Positions 50,098 through 58,443 of a stretch of DNA of 64,000 nt are shown here, piece after piece; within the stretch, counting starts at the first letter, position 1, and every line of letters begins with the position of its first letter. Under the pieces are notes generated by a model, which had not been told where the DNA came from, ran no database searches, and saw nothing but the letters and a program-made list of their open reading frames with translations. The stretch comes from Methanosuratincola petrocarbonis (GTDB taxonomy: Archaea > Thermoproteota > Methanomethylicia > Methanomethylicales > Methanomethylicaceae). Position numbers and translations under genes: made by a program. The stretch is taken from NCBI GenBank assembly GCA_030522375.1, contig CP130488.1:1302001-1366000 (forward strand). The letters run 5' to 3'.

Positions 50098-51456
50098 TTG
50101 ATTACGGAAGGGCACAGATACATCCCCAACGCTTCTTCTGATTTGCCGGAGATGCTCCGCTTGGCAGGTGTGCCCAGCCTGGATGCTCTTTTCAGCGATG
50201 TGCCGTGTTTGAGCGGTTTCGTTGTAGCCTCTTCCGAGCCGATGGATGAGCAATCAGTGAAGGAATGCCTGGGGAAGATTCTTTCAAAAAACATGGTGTA
50301 TGGGAAGAGGTGTTTCATTGGAGGCGGTCCCTGGTTCCACTATGTCCCCAGCACATTGAAGCACCTAATATCGAGGGGGGAGTTCCTTACCTCGTATACG
50401 CCGTACCAGCCCGAGGCAAGTCAGGGGATGCTCCAAGCGCTATTCGAGTACCAGAGCCTGATATGCGAGCTTTACGGCATGGAGATTGCGAACGCGTCAT
50501 TATACGACCTGTCCACGGCAATCGCCGAGGCAATGCTGCTTTCTGCAAGGGTGACCGGGCGCAGGAAGTTCCTTGTACCGTCCTCGTTGCCAAGGGAAAG
50601 GGTCTCTGTCCTGAGGAACTATGGCGAATACCAAGGGGTGCGTATCATTGAGATCCAGTACGACAGAGGAGGGGGGCTGGACAGGGAGGCGCTGCTGAAG
50701 GAAGTGGATCCGGAAACTGCAGCGGTATACGTGGAGAACCCCTCGTTTTTCGGGACGATCGATTCAGCAATCAAGGATGTGGTCGAGATCGCCCACGACG
50801 CCGGCGCTCTTGCCGTGGTCGGGGCAGACCCGCTTTCATTGGGGATACTCAAGCCTCCGGGGGAGTACGGCGCAGACATCGCGGTCGGGGACGGGCAGCC
50901 CCTTGGGATACCGCCAGGGCTCGGGGGGAACGGGCTTGGAATAATGGCATGCCGAATGGAAAACAGGATCTTGAGACAGATGCCAGGGAGGATTGTCGGG
51001 ATGACTAGGACTGCAAGCGGAGGGGGGAAAGGTTACGTGTTGGCCCTCTCGACAAGGGAGCAGCACATCAGGAGGGGGAAGGCGACCTCCAATATCTGCA
51101 CAAATGAGTCGCTCCTCGCGGTGGCGGCGGCGATCTACCTCTCGCTTGCCGGGAGGGACGGGCTCAGGAGGCTTGCAGACGGGATTCTCAGGAGGACGGA
51201 CTACGCGGTCAGGCGAATGAAGGAAGCTGGGTTGATGCTGCCCTTCTCTGGGCGGCATTTCAGGGACTTTGCGGTCGAAGCAGGTGACCCGGAAATGGTG
51301 AATGTCAGGATGAGGAGCAGGGGGCTCTCGGGCGGGAGGGACTTGGGGAGAGACTTTCCCGGACTGAGAGCACTGCTATTTGCGGTCACAGAACTCCACA
51401 GCAAGGAGGATATAGACGAGCTGGCGAGCGTTACGGAGTGGGCAGCAAATGGGTGA
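50098..51456 (+). CDS. gcvPA: glycine dehydrogenase (decarboxylating) subunit 1
   Basis: 452 residues. N-terminal half of the glycine-cleavage P protein: HRYIPNASSDLPEML, SRGEFLTSYTPYQPEASQGM, VENPSFFGTIDSAIKDVVEI and GDGQPLGIPPGLGGNGLGI. The start is a TTG. It overlaps gcvPB by eight bases, so they are translated together as the alpha2-beta2 P protein that decarboxylates glycine onto the H-protein lipoyl arm. GcvT, GcvH and Lpd are not in this window. Confidence 0.93.
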   Translation: MITEGHRYIPNASSDLPEMLRLAGVPSLDALFSDVPCLSGFVVASSEPMDEQSVKECLGKILSKNMVYGKRCFIGGGPWFHYVPSTLKHLISRGEFLTSYTPYQPEASQGMLQALFEYQSLICELYGMEIANASLYDLSTAIAEAMLLSARVTGRRKFLVPSSLPRERVSVLRNYGEYQGVRIIEIQYDRGGGLDREALLKEVDPETAAVYVENPSFFGTIDSAIKDVVEIAHDAGALAVVGADPLSLGILKPPGEYGADIAVGDGQPLGIPPGLGGNGLGIMACRMENRILRQMPGRIVGMTRTASGGGKGYVLALSTREQHIRRGKATSNICTNESLLAVAAAIYLSLAGRDGLRRLADGILRRTDYAVRRMKEAGLMLPFSGRHFRDFAVEAGDPEMVNVRMRSRGLSGGRDLGRDFPGLRALLFAVTELHSKEDIDELASVTEWAANG

Positions 51457-52966
51457 CCGAGGCTTCCGGCAATCCAAGTATGATGAGCCGCTAGTATTCG
51501 ACCTCGGCAGGGAAGGCAGGGAAGGCTTTAGCATCCCGGATTTCGGGGAGCCGGGCGCCGAAGAGATCTCTGACCAGGTCAGGAGGCGAAACCTCGGGCT
51601 TCCCCAGCTCTCTGAGCTCGAGGTCGTGAGGCACTTCACTAGACTGTCCCAGATGAATTGGGGGATAGACACGGGCCCATATCCCCTCGGGTCATGCACA
51701 ATGAAGTACAACCCGCGTCTGAATGAGGAGATCGCCTCGCTCGACCAAGTTCAGATGGTCCACCCCCTGCAGGGGGATGAAGAGCTGCAGGGCGCTCTGG
51801 AGTTGATGTACAAGCTCGAGAGGGCACTTGCCTCACTGACAGGGATGCACCGGTTTACACTACAGCCTGCTGCGGGGGCTCATGGGGAACTCACGGGCTG
51901 CCTGATAATGAGAAGGTACTTCAAGGAACTTGGGGAGGAACGAAGCGAAATGATAGTCCCTGATACAGCCCACGGAACCAACCCGGCAAGTGCTGCGATG
52001 GCGGGGTTCACAGTCGTCGAAGTTCCCACGAACCAGAACGGGTGCATTGATATGGAGGCGCTCAAGGGGGCGGTCTCTTCTAAGAGGACTGCAGGCATAA
52101 TGATGACAAACCCGAACACCCTCGGAATTATCGAGAGGGACGCCCTTGAGATCTCCCGAATCGTCCATGAGGCGGGAGGGCTACTCTACTACGATGGCGC
52201 GAACCTACAGGGAATTCTAGGCAGGGCAAGACCGGGGGACATGGGGTTTGATCTTGTGCACCTCAACCTGCACAAGACGTTTTCTACCCCTCATGGTGGC
52301 GGCGGTCCAGGATCGGGTCCCGTGGGTGTGAAGGAACATCTTGAGGGGTTCCTGCCAATGCCACTCGTTTCCAAGGAGGGCGATGGGAAGTACGGGTTGA
52401 TTTGGGGCATACCCAAGAGCATCGGGAAGGTAAGAGGTTGGTACGGAGCTTTCCCTGTTTTGGTTAGGGCCTACTGTTACCTTCTCTCAATGGGCGGAGC
52501 CGGGCTGAGGCTCGCAAGCGGCATTGCGGTCCTCAACGCCAACTACTTCCTAAGGAGGATCGAGGGGATTAGGGGGTTTGTCGTCCCCTTCCAAGGACGC
52601 TTAAGGAAACATGAGGTGGTCGTCAGCGCGCAGCCGCTGCTCGAAGAGACTGGGGTAACAGCCATGGATGTTTCAAAGGCGCTTCTGGACAGGGGGCTGC
52701 ACCCGCCGACAGTATACTTCCCGCAGATCGTAAGGGAAGCGATGATGTTCGAATTCACCGAGACCGAAACGCGGGAGAACATAGACAAGTACGTTGACGC
52801 GCTCCGGGAGATCTCGGCTCTGGCATACTCCAACCCCGAAGCCCTGAAGAGAGCGCCGGAGAACACCTCCGTTGGGAGGCTGGACGAGGTCTGGGCCAAC
52901 CACCCGAAAACAATGGTACTGAGCCGCAGGATGTGCCTGGGGAAAGGGGATCAAGGAGCGGCATAG
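51449..52966 (+). CDS. gcvPB: glycine dehydrogenase (decarboxylating) subunit 2
   Basis: 505 residues. PLP lysine in HLNLHKTFSTPHGGGGPGSG, preceded by TAHGTNPASAAMAGF and MMTNPNTLGIIERDALEI. The C-terminal KHEVVVSAQPLLEETGVTAMDVSK and HPPTVYFPQIV are typical. Partner of gcvPA. Its end overlaps the convergent antiporter gene by 16 bases. Confidence 0.94.
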   Translation: MGDRGFRQSKYDEPLVFDLGREGREGFSIPDFGEPGAEEISDQVRRRNLGLPQLSELEVVRHFTRLSQMNWGIDTGPYPLGSCTMKYNPRLNEEIASLDQVQMVHPLQGDEELQGALELMYKLERALASLTGMHRFTLQPAAGAHGELTGCLIMRRYFKELGEERSEMIVPDTAHGTNPASAAMAGFTVVEVPTNQNGCIDMEALKGAVSSKRTAGIMMTNPNTLGIIERDALEISRIVHEAGGLLYYDGANLQGILGRARPGDMGFDLVHLNLHKTFSTPHGGGGPGSGPVGVKEHLEGFLPMPLVSKEGDGKYGLIWGIPKSIGKVRGWYGAFPVLVRAYCYLLSMGGAGLRLASGIAVLNANYFLRRIEGIRGFVVPFQGRLRKHEVVVSAQPLLEETGVTAMDVSKALLDRGLHPPTVYFPQIVREAMMFEFTETETRENIDKYVDALREISALAYSNPEALKRAPENTSVGRLDEVWANHPKTMVLSRRMCLGKGDQGAA

Positions 52967-54510
52967 TTCAGGGATTTCAGTACCAGATCCACATACCCGC
53001 TAACGTTGAGGAGGTCTTCTGCAGCAAGGTGACCGAATTCGAAGAGCAGGTTCGGCATTAGCCCCGTAACCACGATTATGCTGATCATTATCCCGATCGA
53101 GAGGGTTACGGGTAGCGATGGGTGGCAGTTTACTGCCCTCTTTTCCCCAGAGTAGATTATCGCCAGTAGTCGGATCTGTGCTATTGACTCGAATATAATC
53201 GAGACAGCCATGGGCAGGACCAGATAGGGATAGGCGCCACCAGCGCTCAGGACCGAAAGCAGCAGGAGTAGCTTGCTCCAGAACATGCTCAAGGGCGGGA
53301 ACCCAATGGCAGCCAGCGTCCCTAGGGTGTAGAGGAAGGAAGTACCCGGCAGGGCCTTGGAAATTCCGCGAAGGGCCCCGATCTCCCTCGACCCAGCGGC
53401 ATGGATGAAGACGCCGGCGATCATGAAGAGGGAGGCCTTTACGAAGGCGTGGTTTATTATGTGGAGGTAGGCTGCCGAGACGCCCAACGATGTACCAACC
53501 CCAAGACCTATGGTTATGAGACCGAGGTTGGTTATCGTGGAATAGGCAATCAGCCGCTTTATGTCAGACTGGACGAGCATGAAGGCTGCCCCGACAAGGG
53601 AGGAAGCGACCCCGAGGATGACTAGCAGTTGGAGACCGACCGCACCTCCCGGGTGCGAACCGGCTGCAAAACCGTCGTATAGTATTCTTGCGAGCACTGC
53701 TATGTTGACCTGTACCAAGAGACCGGAGAGGATTGCGCTTATCGAGCTGGGGGCCATGCTGTGGGCATCCGGTAGCCAGAAGTGCTGTGGGACGATGGCG
53801 GCGCCTATCGCGAAGGACCAGACGATCAGCGCAACGATCACTGGCAACGCGGACGGGTCAGCAAACATCCCCCCCGAGAATGGCGACACATAACCTCCAA
53901 GCTTCGCAGATATCTCGGCGATCGTCATGCTCCCGAACATCCCGAATATCATTGCGGTGGAGAGGTAGTATATCGTAATTGCGAGTATGTCGTATATCCC
54001 GTACTTTATCCCCGCCTCCACGGAAGCCTTTACCTCCTTTCTGAACGGGACAAGGAGGATCGCGGAGAGCCCCATCAGCTCGAGCATGACGAATATGTGG
54101 AACATGTCACCTGTGAATAGCAGCCCGTACATACCGGCCTGCATCAGGAACCTGAGCGAGTAGTACCACTTTACGTCCCTGTCTCTCTCAAGGTACCGCA
54201 CAGAGTAGACCATGGTCGCAAAGAATACCACGGAGACCACTAGCGAAAGCGGCGCTGAAAAACGGTCTATAATGTAAGGGATCCCCACAGGGGGAGGCCA
54301 CCCTCCCATGTAGTAGACGTAAGGACCCTCCAGCAAGTAGACGTTGATTAGGGCGAGCGAGGAGAGAAGTATCGTGGTCGCAGTTATGGCACCGGATAAC
54401 AGCTCGACTGCGCGCCTCCCCATTAGCATGCCAAGTAGCACACATAGGAATGAGCCCAGCAGGGAGAGCAGCATTGCTAGGATCGGCGCTTGGATCAGCA
54501 AGGGGTTCAT
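52951..54510 (-). CDS. Mrp/MnhD-like antiporter subunit with altered channel residues
   Basis: 519 residues, about 14 membrane segments of the NuoL/M/N antiporter family. The TM5 acid is kept in FVMLELMGLSAILLV. The TM7 motif reads FAIGAAIVPQHFWLPDAH where a lysine is usual before AA, and the TM8 motif reads LSGLLVQVNIAVLAR where LLxKVGxY is usual. So both key lysines look absent. Last gene of the nine-gene antiporter operon; overlaps its neighbour by four bases. Confidence 0.85.
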   Translation of the reverse strand: MNPLLIQAPILAMLLSLLGSFLCVLLGMLMGRRAVELLSGAITATTILLSSLALINVYLLEGPYVYYMGGWPPPVGIPYIIDRFSAPLSLVVSVVFFATMVYSVRYLERDRDVKWYYSLRFLMQAGMYGLLFTGDMFHIFVMLELMGLSAILLVPFRKEVKASVEAGIKYGIYDILAITIYYLSTAMIFGMFGSMTIAEISAKLGGYVSPFSGGMFADPSALPVIVALIVWSFAIGAAIVPQHFWLPDAHSMAPSSISAILSGLLVQVNIAVLARILYDGFAAGSHPGGAVGLQLLVILGVASSLVGAAFMLVQSDIKRLIAYSTITNLGLITIGLGVGTSLGVSAAYLHIINHAFVKASLFMIAGVFIHAAGSREIGALRGISKALPGTSFLYTLGTLAAIGFPPLSMFWSKLLLLLSVLSAGGAYPYLVLPMAVSIIFESIAQIRLLAIIYSGEKRAVNCHPSLPVTLSIGIMISIIVVTGLMPNLLFEFGHLAAEDLLNVSGYVDLVLKSLNYAAP

Positions 54511-54881
54511 CCTCTCAGCTCCCTGATCTTCTTTGTCTCGATAGTGCCGTAGTGCTTGTAGGTGTATATGATGAGGGCGGTGAGGGTTGCGACCTCAGCG
54601 AGCCCGATTACAACTGCGGTGACGACGAAGTAATGGGCCAGCGGATCGACGGCTATTGATGCGAATTCAGACGGGTCCATGCCCGGAGGGATTATGGGGG
54701 GGATCGCATTCCCCAGCCTATACCCTTGAATGATGAAGAGGAGGTTTACGGCGTCCGTCAAGAGGAAGATTGCAAGCATCTTCTTGAAGAGGTTGGACTT
54801 GAAGAGAGCAGCATAGATGCATATCGAAGCCATTATTGCGACCAAGATATAGGGCAACTGACCGGTAGTTGCGAACATCAA
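54507..54881 (-). CDS. MnhC/NuoK-like subunit
   Basis: 124 residues with three membrane segments, MFATTGQLPYILVAIMASIC, FLLTDAVNLLFIIQGYRLG and HYFVVTAVVIGLAEVATLTALII, the last carrying the conserved acidic residue of NuoK/MrpC. It links large antiporter subunits in the membrane arm. Four-base overlaps on both sides show one operon. Confidence 0.88.
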   Translation of the reverse strand: MMFATTGQLPYILVAIMASICIYAALFKSNLFKKMLAIFLLTDAVNLLFIIQGYRLGNAIPPIIPPGMDPSEFASIAVDPLAHYFVVTAVVIGLAEVATLTALIIYTYKHYGTIETKKIRELRG

Positions 54882-55654
54882 TCATCAACCTCCTTCTCTT
54901 TCATTGTCAGAAGCAGGAACATAATTGTGAAGCCCATGCCTACGTGGACCATCTCGCCTAGCTGGATCGGGATTATCAGGCCCCCAGAGAGACTCGTAAG
55001 GCCAAGGAAAGCAGGGTAACCGAAGGGCGCCCAGGCCTTGGGAAGGTTCTGCAACGCATAAGCGACTGAGCCAGACGCCAAGGAATAGACCACGGGGACT
55101 ATCGTCAGGCCTGCGATCAGTGCGAGCCCAGCGATCTTGGCGACGTGTGCCTTCTCCACGTCTATGCTCATCTCGGGTAGGAAGCCCCTAGAGAGGGATA
55201 CGATTATGGCGATGTAAGCTATTGCCATTATGGATCCTCCCTGGAATCCGCCCCCAGGGGTCTTTATGCTGAAGATCGTTATCGCAAATGCAGAGGTAAT
55301 AATGAAAACAAAAACCAGCCGCGCAGTCGATCTTACTATAACGGTCATACCGCCCGTTTTCCTCAGCTTCGCATGCCCTTCAAAGAACATCGCAACGGCA
55401 GCAATCCCCACGTAGAAGACCATCGTCTCGTATAGCGTGTCGTACCCGCGGTAGTCCCAGAGCAGCCCGGTCACAGCGTTTGGAGAGGCGGACCACCAGT
55501 TCTGGTTCTCAAAGTTGTAAGTGTTGAGCAGGTAAAACTCCCCCAGTGGTCTCACGAAGCCAATTTCTGGGTAACCCAAGAAGGCATAGGTCAGGATCGA
55601 ACTCATCAAAACAATGAACAAGACCCCTAAGGCTGACGCTCCCCAGCCTTTCAT
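54878..55654 (-). CDS. MnhB-like subunit fused to an MbhE/MrpA-C-terminal region
   Basis: 258 residues. The first 90 (with NAVTGLLWDYRGYDTLYET and FYVGIAAVAMFF) match the MbhE-like C-terminal piece of MrpA. From about residue 105 onward VRSTARLVFVFIITSAFAIT, SIKTPGGGFQGGSIMAIAYI and GGLIIPIQLGEMVHVGMGF match MnhB/MrpB. So two subunits that are separate in Mbh are one protein here. Confidence 0.82.
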   Translation of the reverse strand: MKGWGASALGVLFIVLMSSILTYAFLGYPEIGFVRPLGEFYLLNTYNFENQNWWSASPNAVTGLLWDYRGYDTLYETMVFYVGIAAVAMFFEGHAKLRKTGGMTVIVRSTARLVFVFIITSAFAITIFSIKTPGGGFQGGSIMAIAYIAIIVSLSRGFLPEMSIDVEKAHVAKIAGLALIAGLTIVPVVYSLASGSVAYALQNLPKAWAPFGYPAFLGLTSLSGGLIIPIQLGEMVHVGMGFTIMFLLLTMKEKEVDD

Positions 55655-55902
55655 TCCTCTCTCCTCCCTATCTTTCGCAGACCGACGATGAAGAATGCGG
55701 TGGATATCCCTACGCCAGCAGCCACCTGGACGAGAGCGATGTCTGGGGCAAGTAGAAGGTAGAACAAAGTAGCCACGAGGACGCCTTCGGCGCCAGTCAA
55801 GACTATTGCCAGGAGGAGGTCTTTGGTGTAGACAATGGCAGCTGTGAGGACGACGCAGAAAGCTAGCAGCAGGTCTATGACCAGTTCAATCATCTCGATC
55901 AT
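55651..55902 (-). CDS. DUF4040/MbhD-like subunit
   Basis: 83 residues with three membrane segments; the middle is TAAIVYTKDLLLAIVLTGAEGVL and the third LAPDIALVQVAAGVGISTAFFI. It corresponds to the MrpA C-terminal/MbhD piece (DUF4040), which is a separate gene in Mbh-type complexes. Part of the antiporter operon with four-base overlaps. Confidence 0.83.
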   Translation of the reverse strand: MIEMIELVIDLLLAFCVVLTAAIVYTKDLLLAIVLTGAEGVLVATLFYLLLAPDIALVQVAAGVGISTAFFIVGLRKIGRREE

Positions 55903-56261
55903 CTGCCATCTTCCTCCAAGTGGTCGTGCTCCAGGGGCTCACGGGGTATACGCATCCGGGCTGCGGCCCTGGCTATCGCGTGTGAGGACACCGGCGCGGT
56001 AAGGAAGATGAAGGCGGCTGTCCCCAGCGCGCCGAGTGATGTGACTATGCCGTCTTGACCGCGGATCCCGTATGACAGGAATGCCACGCCTATGAGTGGC
56101 ACCACCGAGCCACCAATGACAGAGACTGTGACAGCATGTATCCTCACAAAATAGGATGGGAACCGGAGTAGCCCGATCGCGCCGATGATGCTGAGGGCTC
56201 CTCCGAGGACTACGAGAAAGGTTCCTATCGCAAGAAAGATCTCAGTAACCAATTTGCTCAC
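55899..56261 (-). CDS. MnhG-like subunit
   Basis: About 120 residues. Three membrane segments with LLRFPSYFVRIHAVTVSVIG and GALGTAAFIFLTAPVSSHAI, the MnhG/PhaG pattern. The start is uncertain: a GTG at 56261 or a TTG at 56252, the latter with GGAAGGTGA upstream and a shorter overlap with mnhF. The frame is open to 56291. Confidence 0.85.
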   Translation of the reverse strand: MSKLVTEIFLAIGTFLVVLGGALSIIGAIGLLRFPSYFVRIHAVTVSVIGGSVVPLIGVAFLSYGIRGQDGIVTSLGALGTAAFIFLTAPVSSHAIARAAARMRIPREPLEHDHLEEDGR

Positions 56262-56511
56262 CTTCCATGTATCTCGCAACATAAAGCGCACCGATGAAGA
56301 ACCAGAGCGCCAGGGAAAAACTGATCACTATCAAGTAAGGGGATCCAGAGATCACTGCGATTATGCCCATCACCACCGTTAGTCCGTATGAGACCACATC
56401 CAAGGCAAGCATCCTGTCCGGGATCGTGGGTCCAACGACCATCCGGTACATTGACAGAGTTATCGATATTATGAACATGCCTAACGAGAAAACAAGGATC
56501 ACGTCTATCAT
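56242..56511 (-). CDS. MnhF-like subunit
   Basis: 89 residues with three membrane segments, RMVVGPTIPDRMLALDVVSY (the MnhF signature with PDR) and a C-terminal ALYVARYMEGEQIGY. A small subunit of the ion-translocating part. Overlaps MnhE and MnhG. Confidence 0.86.
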   Translation of the reverse strand: MIDVILVFSLGMFIISITLSMYRMVVGPTIPDRMLALDVVSYGLTVVMGIIAVISGSPYLIVISFSLALWFFIGALYVARYMEGEQIGY

Positions 56512-56999
56512 AGGAAACGCCTCACCAGCTCCTCAAACCCCTTGCTTATGTTATTGTAGCAGAAACCCTCCTCAACAGAAGGGGCGTTAATCCAGTGGAC
56601 ATAGTAGTACCCCTTTTTCTCATCCACATCGACAACAACGGTCCCTGGGGTGTTGGTTATGGAGTTGCCAACCGCCGTCACTCCGTATTCAGTCTTCAGA
56701 GAATAAGGTACTCGAACTATCGATGGGTGCAGATCCATCGTGAACACCCTCTTGATCACGCCCCAGTGGGCAATGGGCTCATAGTAGAACCAATAGAATG
56801 CCAAATACCGAAGTGCGTTCAACCACCGCTTCGGGTCCAGGACTTTTTTCTCGTCCGAAACTATGAGGTTTCGGGTGATTATGCCGACTATCGCAGCAAT
56901 TATCAGCCCGATTATCAGTTCGTCCGTGCCTAGACTGCCTACGAGAGAGACATATACCAAAAATGAGACAAAAGCAGTGAACAAAACCTTTACGAGCAC
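56508..56999 (-). CDS. MnhE-like subunit
   Basis: 163 residues. Two or three membrane segments at the start, then a cytoplasmic domain with YEPIAHWGVIKRVFTMDLHP and TAVGNSITNTPGTVVVDVDE, the typical MnhE 'SITLTPGT'-like motif. It ends with HWINAPSVEEG. The start is a GTG. Typical small subunit that organises the antiporter. Confidence 0.87.
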   Translation of the reverse strand: MLVKVLFTAFVSFLVYVSLVGSLGTDELIIGLIIAAIVGIITRNLIVSDEKKVLDPKRWLNALRYLAFYWFYYEPIAHWGVIKRVFTMDLHPSIVRVPYSLKTEYGVTAVGNSITNTPGTVVVDVDEKKGYYYVHWINAPSVEEGFCYNNISKGFEELVRRFL

Positions 57000-57003
57000 A
57001 TTC

Positions 57004-58443
57004 TCAGCCCCCCAGAGGAACCAAGACCAGCCAAGGAAGGAAGAAGAATACTAAGGAGAGGATCAGCATGGCAGCGATCGGAAATAGCATAGAGACCTCA
57101 GCCTTTTCCAGATTTAGATCCTTCCTGGCAGCCCCAAACATCGACTTGCGGATCGCCTCAGCCCCATAGGCGACGGTCAGAATCGATGAGAATGCCGCAC
57201 CAGCCACTATTGCCAGATAAGCCGGATCTCCCGCGCCAAGAAAAGCCCCCGTGAAGATGATCAACTTGGAATTAAAGCCGGAAAAAGGGGGGAAGCCTGC
57301 AAGACCTAGGAAGCCGGAAGCCAGGAAGAACGCGGCCGCAGGGGTCTTTGCTGCAAGACCGCCCATCATGCTTATGCGCCTAATCCCGTGGAGTTGCATC
57401 ATAAGTACGCCTGCGGTCATGAATAGAACTGCCTTGAGGAACGCATGGGTCAGGTAGTGGTAGACCACGCCAAAGGATCCGACATAAGTTATGGAGGCAA
57501 TCCCCAAAAGCATGTAACCCATATGACTTATGCTGGAGTATGCCAAAAGCCTTTTTATGTCATCCTCGCTAAGCGCAACTAGCCCCCCATATACAATCGT
57601 CACCAGCGCCCACAAGGCAATCCAGAGCGAGAGGTTGGACACCGCGGGCAATGCCATCCTCAAGATGCCGTATGCACCTATGCCTATTGTGACAGGGCTC
57701 AGTAGGGCGCTTATCGGGGTTGGAGCCTCGCCGTGCGCCAAGGGCAGCCATGTGTGGAGCCCGAATGCGGCCATTTTGACGCAGAAACCAATCAGGAGGA
57801 GGTAGGAGGCGACCGAGAGATCCTGAAAGGATGCGATCGATATGCTGCCGCTCTCCATATAATGGAAAACAAAGCCGATTAGGACGAGCATACCACTTAT
57901 GTGGGTCCAAATGAAATACACAAGAGCGACACGCTCTTTGTCCCCGTAGCCGAACATGTGTATCAGCAGCCAAGTGCTGATAAGTATGAGTTCATAGAAT
58001 ATGTAGAACTGGACAACGTTGGTCGAAATGACTGTACCTATCATCCCCAGATAGAAGACCAAGTAGACAGCATAGAACCTTGAAAAAGCCCTCTTCCTCT
58101 CCTGTCCTTCGAGACCCAGTTCAGAGATCCTGTGATCCATGTACTTAACGGAGTACAGGCAGACGGCTGCCGAGACGGAAGAGATCGAAAGCGCATAGAT
58201 CAGGCTTATGCCGTCGATTGAGAGGTTGAAATTTATGTCCAGTCCGAGGTAGTTTATCCAGCCGATCTCAGAGACCGCCCTCTCGCCTGTTAGCAACGAC
58301 GGGTACAGCAAGACTGTTTGGATGGCACCAGCCAGGGGGGCGATCGCAGCGAAATAACCAACCTTTTCGTTGAAGCGCGACCCTACTGAGTAGATCACTG
58401 GGATCAAGAGCAGCGGAACGAGAACAAAATAAAAAAGGCTCAT
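57004..58443 (-). CDS. MnhD/NuoM-like antiporter subunit
   Basis: 479 residues, about 14 membrane segments. TM5 acid in FYIFYELILISTWLLI; TM7 lysine kept in CVKMAAFGLHTWLPLAH; TM8 reads LLSPVTIGIGAYGILR without lysine; DDIKRLLAYSSISHMGYML is typical. It belongs to the proton-pumping subunit group. It ends four bases before MnhE and overlaps the NuoL-like gene by four bases. Confidence 0.9.
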   Translation of the reverse strand: MSLFYFVLVPLLLIPVIYSVGSRFNEKVGYFAAIAPLAGAIQTVLLYPSLLTGERAVSEIGWINYLGLDINFNLSIDGISLIYALSISSVSAAVCLYSVKYMDHRISELGLEGQERKRAFSRFYAVYLVFYLGMIGTVISTNVVQFYIFYELILISTWLLIHMFGYGDKERVALVYFIWTHISGMLVLIGFVFHYMESGSISIASFQDLSVASYLLLIGFCVKMAAFGLHTWLPLAHGEAPTPISALLSPVTIGIGAYGILRMALPAVSNLSLWIALWALVTIVYGGLVALSEDDIKRLLAYSSISHMGYMLLGIASITYVGSFGVVYHYLTHAFLKAVLFMTAGVLMMQLHGIRRISMMGGLAAKTPAAAFFLASGFLGLAGFPPFSGFNSKLIIFTGAFLGAGDPAYLAIVAGAAFSSILTVAYGAEAIRKSMFGAARKDLNLEKAEVSMLFPIAAMLILSLVFFFLPWLVLVPLGG

